Below the pieces are notes generated by a model. The model had not been told where the DNA came from. It ran no database searches and was given only the letters and a program-made list of their open reading frames with translations. This document shows positions 23,900-35,800 of a stretch of 64,000 nucleotides of DNA, piece by piece. The position numbers were made by a program, and so were the translations under genes. Position 1 is the stretch's first letter; every line of letters starts with the position of its first letter. This stretch comes from Atrina japonica (taxonomy: Eukaryota; Mollusca; Bivalvia; Pterioida; Pinnidae), in NCBI GenBank assembly GCA_030159075.1, contig BROG01000443.1, forward strand, positions 310,001-374,000. Direction: 5' to 3'.

Positions 23900-26800
23900 A
23901 TATATATTGTATAATCATGTTAATAGTATGAATAAATCCTATGAAACTGTGCATCCCCGGACTCACATATGAGATTAGCTTTGTCATGGTTGTGTAAAAG
24001 TTCTGTAGTCACTGAGTAAAGCTTATCTGAACTTGAAAATCTCAGCAACCTAAATCATTATACACATGTGTTTTGTTAAGGATTTAAGGTAATTTTCAGG
24101 TTTAATGATGTCAATTCCTGTTATACAATTACTGATCCTTAGACTTGTAAAATGTTGTCTTGTTCGTTGTAAATGTATTTGTAATGCTGAGACTGTTTGC
24201 GGTGGTCTAGTGGTGAAGCATTTGACTCACAAGCAAAAGGTCCAAGGTTGAGTTCCTGATATCACATCATACCTAAAAGTTTAACCCTTAGGCATACAAA
24301 GTGAAAGTCACATGACTTTTTGGATGAGACTTAAAAGTTGACAGTCTGCGTCATGATAGGTACAGCATGTAAAAACCCTGTACTGCATTTGGTCAGTCCA
24401 TAGCACAGACAAAATTTTGTGGCCCTTGACTTCACCCGAACTGAAGCTTGTGACATTTCTGAATAAGTAAATAACTATGATGTCTCTGAATTCCAGATAT
24501 ACAGGAAACATTCAACTTGTTTGATAATAAAGGAGATGGCAAAATAGCAGCCTCTCAGCTTGGTGATGTACTGAGATCTCTTGGACAGAATCCTACGGAT
24601 GGAGAAGTGAGAAAATGTGGCTATTCCAATAATCCTGGTAAGTGCATATTATTGAGGGTCTTAGATACAAAGGTCAATTTCTGCTTGTTATAGAAAGAAA
24701 AGAATTCTGTCTTAAGTCAGAAGAACTAAGAAATCATTTTTATAATGTGGTTACTGAGTATTTTAAGCCGAAAATTAAAGCTTGGTTACTGACACTGAAT
24801 CATCCCTGATACTATCTTTTTAGAAAATTCTCAACTCTCAACATCAGAATTGAAAGGTGCAACTTTGTTGAACTCTCAGCACAAGAAATGAAAGGTGCAC
24901 CTTTGTTGAACTCTCAATATCAGAAATGAAAGGTGCACTTTTGTTGAACTCTCAACATCAGAAATGAAAGGTGCACCTTTGTTGAACTCTCTGCATCAGA
25001 AATGTAAGGTGCATCTTTGTTGAACTCTCAGCATCAGAAATGTAAGGTGCATCTTTGTTGAACTCTCAGCATCAGAAATGTAAGGTGCACCTTTGTTGAA
25101 CTCTCAGCATCAGAAATGAAAGGTGCATGTTGCAAAACTTCAAGTTAAGAAATGAAAGCAGGGACCCGAGAGTACACATATTTAACGCGCAAGATTTTTC
25201 TGGGATGCATCAAAGGTTCAACCACGAGTCCCGCAGGACGCTCAAGATTTTGACTTGGAAGTTTATACCTTTTAATTAATCCCATAATTGCTTAATCGTC
25301 CCATCCTAGTACCTGCGCGTCCTCGTAATCACTGGTCCTAAAACAACACCCAGGTAGTTACCTGTGCCACCGCCTATGAAAACATGTGTAGGGTGCTACA
25401 TGTAGTTTATCTGTTTTATAATATTATTTGTTGAGCTTCATGCTGAAGAAATATTCCAAATTAAGCATACCTTCTGATAATTTTTATCCCCATCAACATC
25501 CATGGACAATGAATCACTGCTGATAATCCTTTAATTAGATTTGAAACCCCAAAAATCTATCCCCGCGCCGACATGTCAAACGAAGAGCTGATGAACATCG
25601 GGCCGCTTATATCATTCAATTACAATGTACAGCTCATTTTACGGTTATCAAAAGTAATGTTTAAAACAAAAATTGCTTTAACGAGATACAAAATAAAAAT
25701 GTCAATGTCTTTTAAATAAATCAAAAAGAAAGATAATGTGGGTTTGATATCATTTGCCATATACATAGATAAAGTAAATCACGATGAATGCTTGGTGCTT
25801 ATATCAACAATAAAAACAAGTTTATCAGCAACAGTCTTGTCTCTTGAAAATATTTTGATGTTATGGATAAAAAAATTTGTTCGTGAATTTTAATGCAACA
25901 TTTGATTTGATTTTTAGAATTGGAAAATAGGATTGGCAAGTTATTAACCTGATTGTGATTCGTAATTTTTTGCACCCCTATCCCTTAAAAAAAAATTATC
26001 ATGGAATAGAACTTCTAATTTAATAATGCATAGCACACATTAAGTCATGAAAAATATGACTCATTAGGACTCTGCACTACAAAAATAAGTATACAAATAA
26101 AAATACAATTATTGATAATTAAAAGAAACATATCTACACATAGAAAGATAGAATATAGATCTAATAAGATACGAACAAATAAATAAATGAAGGGACAACC
26201 ATAAAAATACATTTTGGCAATGACTTTGAATAAGTGGACTCTTCGTTTTCTGGATGGGACTCCCCAGATTTGACCCTGGGGTCCCAGGGACTCTCCAAAA
26301 TTTTGCTCTACTGAGAGCCCTGGAAAGGTGCGCCTCGCAAAACTTTCAAGTTAAGAATTGGAATTTTCACCTTTAAATCGGACATGATTGATGAAAATGC
26401 CTGGAAATGCCAGGTGCAACTTTGCCAAACTGTTGATATCACTTATAAGAAATGTCTGGTGCACCTTTGGCGAACTCTTTACACAAAAAGTGATAGGCGT
26501 ACCTTTGTCCTGATTTTGGGACTTCTTGGCATAAGTGAAAAATTCTTTGTAAAACATAAAACAAGCAATCCATTAAACAAACCCCAAATTTGGGTCATAG
26601 TATTGATAATCATATGGGCAGTGCAATATGATCACAAATTCTGCTTATTTTGGTAATTCATGTCTTGATGGATTTTCCACACTCTTTTGGGGTATGGGGC
26701 CTGGGCCTTTTGAATTGGGAATTCTAGCAGCATTTTATTGAAATTGGTAAAGTTGGAAATGCAGAAAGTTATGTGAAAATACAAGAATATCTTCAAATTG

Positions 26801-29800
26801 ATTGCCATTTGACTTCAATTGGGAAATTTTGACTGCAAATTGGGGAAAAAATGTATTGGGAATGGGGCCTTATATTGGCCCCGAATGATATGGGGGAAAA
26901 TTCCCTGATATATGTCTCAATGTAATTTTCAAATACAATGTTTTTCTATTTATAGAAATTAAATTATAATTGTTTTTAATGCAGTAAAAGATTACACTTA
27001 GAAAACATTCTAATGTAAGTTTTTGGGTAAAGGTAAGAGCAGGCTACTCCAGAAATCTTAAAGCAGTATTAAAACAAAAGCCAGTATTACCTGTCTGCTT
27101 ATATTTCATTTATTTTGTTTATGTATTTTAGATGCCAGGATCTCGTTTGAAGTATTCATTCCATTTCTACAGACTGTGAGTAAAAATAGGGAAACAGCAA
27201 CATACGACGACTTTGTAGAGGGACTTAAAGTGTTTGACAAAGAACAAAATGGTTTCATAACATCTGCAGAGCTTCGCCATATTCTTACCTCTCTAGGTTT
27301 GTCATCATACAGAATGTCTTTTATTATTAGATATGATTACTCTGTCTTTCTTGTGCAATGCAGGGGTCAACAATCATGAAATCTACTTACTGGAATGCAA
27401 AAATGTGTTGTCTGAAAATCCAGTGTAACATTTAAAAATAGTATTTTGTGTTTAAACAAGTATAATCTTTATTTATTTAGTTTTTATCTTCAACAACTTC
27501 ACTTGTCCTTCCAGACAAGTAAGAAGTAATATCTATATATCTCACCGCAAAATGGACATGTCCCGGACAACCAGACAAACATGATTGATGAGCCCTGTAA
27601 TGTACAATTTTAGAACTTGTCTGGAGAGACCACCCTTTCTACCTCTTAAATCTGGTCTCTGAAGACAGTAAATGGCCAAAAGGGGAAAAAGATTATCTAA
27701 GGCCATCTTTAAAAAATTGTTGGTTTGCTGTAATGCTGAAGACATTTAAGTGGCCAAAGCAGGGGAAAAAGATGATATTTAATGGTAGTTGTGTTTACCA
27801 TCTTTAAAAAGATAGAATGGTTGTGACTGTAATGCTCGTGACTGCTTGGGTCGTGTAGAGCATTTTTCTCCTGGAAAACTGTAAAAACCCTGTTTACAGT
27901 ACATGTCGCACATTATAAGCAGTAGCCGTGGCTGAGTGTCAAAAGTTTGAAGCCAAACTTTGTGACGTCTCATGAAAACATTCTTGATTGTAGTTAAACA
28001 ACAATACACGAGAGTCAAGGTTTCTCACTCAGATATGGTTAGAGGCTTTGCAAGCATTCAGTGTTATTACCCAATGTCCTACATAAAAATGTACATACCA
28101 TTTTGGACAGTGTCTGTATTTGATACATCATGCTTTTATCAGTGACTTCACAACAAGGGGTGCAATGATACACTTCTCTTATATGTATCACAATATTTGG
28201 CTTGTGATACGATGTTTTTACTGTCTATTCGGAAATGAGACAAAATAATAAAAAAAAAAGTCTGCCATTGTTTCACCTGAAAAGTAAGTGTCGGATACCC
28301 ACATGCAACACTTATTTATCACTGCACGAAATGCCCTCACTGCTCAATGGCTCATAGTTTCAAGCACCCTAAAGAGATCTTGAAATTTCTTTTGAATGAA
28401 AATTTATTTGATATAAGCCAATCCCTCCGGCAAACTTATTTGTCCCGACATTCTCCATTGATGAGTTATCGAGTTAAATTCTACCTGATATGGGACGTCG
28501 TTTTAAACTAACAATACAAGCCCAATTTACTCAAAGAGTCAACGAACAGGTTTCACTTTATTTTTTTTTACACTCTTAAATATGGTTTCAATTTAGGTCT
28601 TAAATATTAAAGGAGGACCACACTTGAGAGCGACAGTCATTTTTATTTTGAGTCCCGAATGTTTCGGACAGTTAATCTGGAAACGACAAAATCCGTACAT
28701 ATCATTTTGTGAACACGTGTGAACCATGCCAAATATTTCCAACGATACGTTGCACCACTCTTCATGCTTTAAATACTCAGTGACCTGTTGCACTGTGACA
28801 TTAGCACAAATAACGCACTGGAATTAATCAAATGATACACTTCAGGCATCATTTATTTCAAATATTTATATATGTATCACTGAAAGAGAAATAAATGTAC
28901 TTGGTGTATGTTGATTAGTGTAAATATATTTTGCGAGTTTAAATAAAAATCGGCACATATCGATCTGCTGCAGTAATCGAGCAACAAAATCAAACTAATA
29001 AAAATGAATATTCATGAAAGTAATCCAATCAAAGAATTCTGCCAAGATTTTGTAAAAAAAAATGTTTTTGTATTAGAAGTGAATCTTTGACGGCGATGTG
29101 CAAAAGGATTAAACTTTTGTTCACGGCCCAACTTAAATTTTGAATAAATCAACAAGGATTTACTATCCCATCGATGTCAAAACTTTTTTATCACCGGCAC
29201 GAAGACGACCCACGCTTCTACTTGGCAGAAAAACCTGGTCTTAACAAAGTAAAGGCCTTTTAAAAACGAGCCCACATCTATCATGTTTGTTAATTGATCT
29301 TATGTTTTGGCTTCTGAAAAAATTAATAAGTCTTTTGAACGACATCCGACAATTTATCGCTAATTTGCATATGACCGAAAGAATTTCATAGGCCCATCTG
29401 ATAAACTTTTGATTTGTCTATGAACTAAAAATAAATCCTGAGCATTTACGGTTGCCTTTGGTAAAATGAAATTCATACCGATATTGCAGTTAACTGTGAC
29501 GAGTTAGACCTAAATTATAAAACCTAAACTATGGACTATGACAATCGTGACGTCGTTTTAAGTGAGTAGACTATGTATTTTAATTGTGAAAACAAAATGT
29601 TTAATACTGAATCTACACTTGATTTAGAACCCAATTCAACTTAAGCCTATGAGTACAGATCATAACAGTGTTTGCATGTTGAGAATTCGAATCTGTAACA
29701 ATTTTTAAGACAGTTTATTTTACTACTCATTAAAAAAACAATAATGCTTTCAATGCAGTTCTAATCAACCTCAATTAAATATTAAAGGACCCCCCCCCCA

Positions 29801-32800
29801 CTGTACTTGAGAATGAATAAAATTTGTGTATAAGTCATTATTTATTTCATTTGAGAAATCCTCATAGAGTCTAAGTATTCTTGAATGAATGATTTACTAA
29901 TTTATTACAGGTACAGTATATTAAGTCTGGAGTGACACAACAAAAAGAAGCACAACCTCCTGTAGGATTTGCCTGTATTTCATACATTTTGCCATATTCA
30001 AAAGTGAACACGAAAACTTGTAAGGAAGTTTGTCATACATATGTAACATAATTATGTAACCGTGCCAAATTTATATAAAATACACAAGTCCTATACGATA
30101 GATATGAATTTAATCGTTGCTGCAACCACTCTTCACAATAGCACTGTTTTTTAACATCAGTTTTTTTTTTTAAATTTTCTTGTTCATCACTAAGAGCCCT
30201 GTAGAAATGACAGCATGTTGCAAGACCATAGTGACATTAAAGAAAAACAAACTGAAAATATTTTCACCATGTTTCGCATACAATTTTGCATTTCATTTTT
30301 TACAAAAAAAATAGTGTCATAAAATTTTTTTGACTGCAGAAATAGCATGAAAAATTATAACATTATATATCTCAAGTGTTACATGAAAAAAACCTGATGT
30401 TTTGTTGTCGGTTCCCGTCCAGCATGTGTAATCTAGTAAAACATTCCAGTGGTTTTCCAAACTTAAAATTTAACTTTTGACACACTTATGATCTAGATAA
30501 TTTAAACTGTTTTGGGTTTAATTACAACAAGTTACAATGTTAAACAAGAGATTTTTTGGGCTAACATCAATAAAATCATTGTTATATGAGCATAGCAGCG
30601 TTGTCATGAGGTAGACAGTTGCAAAACATTCTGGTATAATTTACTTCACTTATGTCATTATTGGGTAATACAACAGTTAATTCCTAGATTTTTTGGGCAA
30701 CAGTCAAAATGTTATCCCTTGTCATGAGGGAAGTTGCATGAACACTGTTACCCTCAACTTAGTAGTCTTGGGCCACAGTTTTTCCAGGACTTCTTTGATG
30801 CCTCAGGACAACATTTTGACTGTTTCCAGGACTTCTTTGATGCCTCAGGACAATATTTTGACTTTCCATTATTTCTTTGATGCCTCAGGACAACATTTTG
30901 ACTGTTTCCATTACTTCTTTGATGCCTCAGGACAACATTTTGACTGTTTCCAGGACTTCTTTGATGCCTCAGGACAATATTTTGACTGGTTCCATTATTT
31001 CTTTGATGCCTCAGGACAATATTTTGACTGTTTCCATTATTTCTTTGATGCCTCAGGACAATATTTTGACTGTTTCCATTATTTCTTTGATGCCTCAGGA
31101 CAATATTTTGACTGTTTCCATTATTTCTTTGACGCCACAGAACAATATTTTGACTGTTGCCTTAAATACCCATGAAATAACTGTATGTAGTACATATTAA
31201 AATGTGTGGTTTTACCGGATGTCACATGTAAGATCAAAATAGTGTATCACATAGATATATTGGTTATTACTTGTTGAATTGGGCAAAAACTATTGACTTA
31301 AAACAACTTAACAACCCCAAACCTGTGATTTTTTGTGTTTGTGGTTTTTTTTATATTTATAGTTTTATATGGAATGCAGGGATCTCCATTGATGAAAATT
31401 TAACGATGGAGCAATCTTTAGCTCGACTTGAACGCCCCCCCATCCCAAACTCCACCTGCACCCGCGCTGAAAAAATATGAGTTACAACTTTTATGCATTT
31501 GAAATTTTATTATTAATCTTCTCAAAAAAGTAATCTTTCAATTCACTAAAACTGTTTAAATAAATTAAATTAAATATAATTAAAAAAATTGCAATTGATA
31601 AAATCATCATAATTAATCACTATTTAATTTTATGTAGAACAGGGTAAAAGAGCATTTTTTGTGTACAGACCTGACAAACACTGACACTAATTTTAAATCA
31701 GTAAATTCTATTATTAAATCTTTATCATTGAATCGGTAATTTTCAATGTTGGTCTGTTCATTTAAATCTGGGAATGGCAAATAAAATTCATAGACCTTTT
31801 TTTTAAACAAAAATTGTGTACAGATGAAAATTTTTAGTAAATCTTTACATCTTTCATTGATCGGGTTTGATGTTAATTTCATTTAACCTGGTAACACATT
31901 ATTTCAGAATTATTTTCACTGGTAAATTATTGAATATACTGTTAATATTGTTTGTTTTTCTTCTGTCTTTTACGGCAGTTATACCAAAATTTCATGTTTG
32001 GTGATACATTTGCTTATGTTAGACGTCGCTATCTGTGGCACTGTACTGTAGGCTACACATCGGCATTTTCATGAAAAATGCTGACAGATTTTGTCTGTTG
32101 TTGGCTTCTATTGACAGGACTGTATTTGTATATCACATGATGTTAATTCATCTGTATATTAATTCTCCAAAATAACTGATAAATAAACTTGTATGAAAGT
32201 CAATAACACCGAAAAACGATAACTAATTTGTTTCGGCTACACCACAGAACATTATATATTAGGATGGCGATTGGAAATTTAACGATGGCACAGACAATTT
32301 AACAATGGCGCAAGAAAATTTAACAATGACGCAGCGCCATCATAAAACGGGTGATGGAGATCCCTGGAACTAACAATATGTCTGACACAGAATATTGGAA
32401 TCTGTGTGGAAAGACCAATCTCATGAAAAGTCACCTGTTTTTGAGACAGCATTCTGAAAACCGCTTGGTTAAATAATCCTTAAGATACAACCTCTTTTGA
32501 GAGACCACATTTCAGTGGCAGATATCAATGGGTGGTCTCAAGATGTGTAGTACCACTGTGTAGCTCTTTTTCACAAACATTTTAAAACAATGCAGTAAAT
32601 TATATCATTTAAGTTAAAAGAAACAATCTCTGATTAAGTATTGGTTTACCCACTTTAAACAATAAAATGGAACCTGTCTTGAGAGACCACCCCCCCCATC
32701 TGCCACTGAAATCTGGTCTCTTAAGACAGGTGGTCTCTCAAGAGAGGTTTAACTTAAAGATCATTTAACCATATGGATTTCAGATGTGGTCTTAAAAGGC

Positions 32801-35800
32801 AGATGGTCTTTCATGATAGTGGTCTTTGAAGACAGGTTCCACTATATTTCAGTTATATCATGAGAAAAAAAAAATGATAAAATTTAATGATATTCTTGGA
32901 AAAGGACACCTGCCCACCCTTTTGTAGTATATGTTGCGTTTTCTATACTTGATGTGATTTTGTGTTGTAGGTGACAAGCTTAACGATGAGGAGGTTGATA
33001 ATTTGTTCCAGGGTTTTGAGGACTCACAAGGCAATATAGCATATGAAGGTAATTTAATCTGTGTTGTTATTCCCCCTGAGATAAATGGCTTCAGAAAATT
33101 GTATTTGGTTTGTTTACTTGTCTGTCTGTCTGATTGCTATGTTTTCATTTCTGTCAAATAAATAATTTGCTCCTCAAAAATTAAAATGACACATGTTCAA
33201 TTATGACCAACATTCTGCTATATTTGCAAGAGTTATGAGACTTTATTTTTTACCATATACCAGGAAGTTTACGCCCCTGATAACATATTCACTCCGTCTA
33301 CCTTAAATCACCATAATCTCCAGAATGGCATGTACAATTGGAATAACAATAATGATTAATTACGAACTAAAATTAAAATCAAAACTTAAAATTTAAAATT
33401 ATCCTGTATGTCCATGTTTCAGTTATTTAGTCTGAAAATTTTGCTTTCGTTCTAAAATCACCCTCTCAACTAAGAATGGATATGGAAATAAATTAAAGGG
33501 GAGTGTAAATTTGCAGGTATACAGTGATTGACTAGCTCTGGGGGAAAAGTGATTCATAAACTTGTCTTATTACATAATCAGGGTCTGCCCATTTCTCCTG
33601 TTTATCTGTTAATCTTGGCTTAAATCAGCTTAGGACTCAAATGAGCTATAGCAAATGACTTGTTCGGGCTCCTCTGTCCATCCCTCTTGTAAATGTCTGT
33701 ACATCTGTAAATGAAATTAAATAAATATGATGATGATTTGTGAGATTTTGACAGGAAATTGTTACATTTACCCAAATAGTCTAAAAGGCCCATGGCCGTT
33801 TAAATAGACCAACATGAAATGTCGTAAAAAGTTCTCCGATTCAGTTCTTTGATCATTACTATTATTCCAAAATGTAGCGGAAAGGATCAACTCCAAACAA
33901 TGATCGTAGGGATAATGAATAACTGTAACACTTTTCAGATTGTTCCATTCAGATAAATTTTTTCGGAATATCATGTGACCTCAACAGGATGTCGGGCAAG
34001 ATCGCTCCCTGTTACATAATATTTACATTGACAACATTCAATGATTTCTTGTCTCACTTCTTCTCCTAGGATTTAATTGTTGATAGGAGTGTCGGTCACT
34101 TTCTTGTAGGATGCTTTTCACATCTGGCATCTAGTACAGCATGGTATCTAGATCAGGTCATATATATAAAATAAAACGTTTAACTGAAAGTGGTGCTGCC
34201 CGCATTTTTCTCTAAAGTTGCATCCTATTATGACAAAATGTAGCGGAAAGGATCAACACAAAACTTTTGACCCATACCTGTAGGAAAATTTTTTCCAGAT
34301 GATTTTTTATGGATATAGAAAAATCAAAAGGTCAGTCCACTGCCACATTTTGTGAATCGGACAATACCTCTGTCAGCAAAGTAATTTCGAAGCCAATTCA
34401 TTTCCATGGATAGTTGTATGACATTTCAGTCATCACCAAACTGCATTATACTAATTACCTAGTTGAGAAGTACATGTATCCTTCATAAATAATTCTACAA
34501 TCAAACAGGCGATGGGCACGAGTGAGTTAATCGATGGGCACGAGTCAGCTTAAACATGGGTACAAGTCAACCAATTCACTTAGGTATAAGTAGTGATGGA
34601 TATGAGATGACCATAACCCAATTGTTGAACTATCTATCTGAAGTAGCCTTGAATATTATGCAACTCCTTTTGTATTTTTTGTCGTTACGAGTAAAAATCA
34701 TTTTTCGATCTTCAAACTAAAATTACTAGAGAACAGAGAATCACTTAGAAGCTAATTAGTGGGAAGATTATAACTTTATATAAGCATTTTGCAAAGCACA
34801 TTATCATTTAAAAAAAAATTAACAACCTTGCTGTGCATTAAATGCCAGTCATGGACCTTTAGTACTATGACAATAGTTATAATTGGAAAAAGAGTAATCT
34901 TCATCTGCAGAATCGTTTCACCTGGTCCTGTGAAATACCATACATTCTCAACTGCTGGCTATCATTTTGTCTAGCATTCATGTATACATATACAAGTATA
35001 GTAAAACATCCAAAAACCGATAACTTCCTGATACCAATCATGTTTAAAAAGTCCAGATGTTTTCCTTTTATTTTCAAATACAAGATAACTTCTGAATACT
35101 GATTCTTCTAGAGTCCAAACTCATGATAAATTATCTTGACAAAAACGTGATAATGTACTTAAAATAACTTCTAAGTATCAGCCTTCTCTGTGTAAAAAAA
35201 CTGCTAACCAGAACAATGTAGAACAGATGATAAAGAGAGTATAATTTTGAAAAAAACAGGCTAAAATGTTTATAATCATACAAATAAACGGTAAATATAA
35301 CAACAGACTGGTCTGTTTGTTGTAAATCTATCACTAAAATAATTGACTTGTGGTAATAGAACTTCCAAGAATCAGACTGTCCAAAAACCAATCAAAATAT
35401 TTGGCCTAAAAGCCAAATTTGGTTTTGGAAACTTTCATTGTACTTCTGTTAAAGCTGAACACTTGATATACCCAACATATTCTAAAAACTCCAAAAACGT
35501 TTTTCACCTGGTCTAAAGATTTGATGGGAGTTTAAATTTTCTCTGGTTGATACATGATAAATCATATAGTGATTTGTTACATTGTAATTAACCACATACT
35601 AACAGCATTACCAGGCCTTTTTTTATAGATTCCATGGGACCAAAATTCGACCAAATTTCAAATGCAAAATATATGTTTTTTCCCCATTTTGTTAAAAAAA
35701 TTCCAAGTTGGTGTACAGACCATGACCTCAATGAAAAAATAGATTATTTCTGGTGAAAATACATTGAACAAAGAGAATCCATTCCATGTAGATTTACATG

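Noticed and set aside
24835..31156. CRISPR-like arrays
   Set aside because: The repeats are contiguous tandem units with no unique spacers, in a eukaryotic intron.
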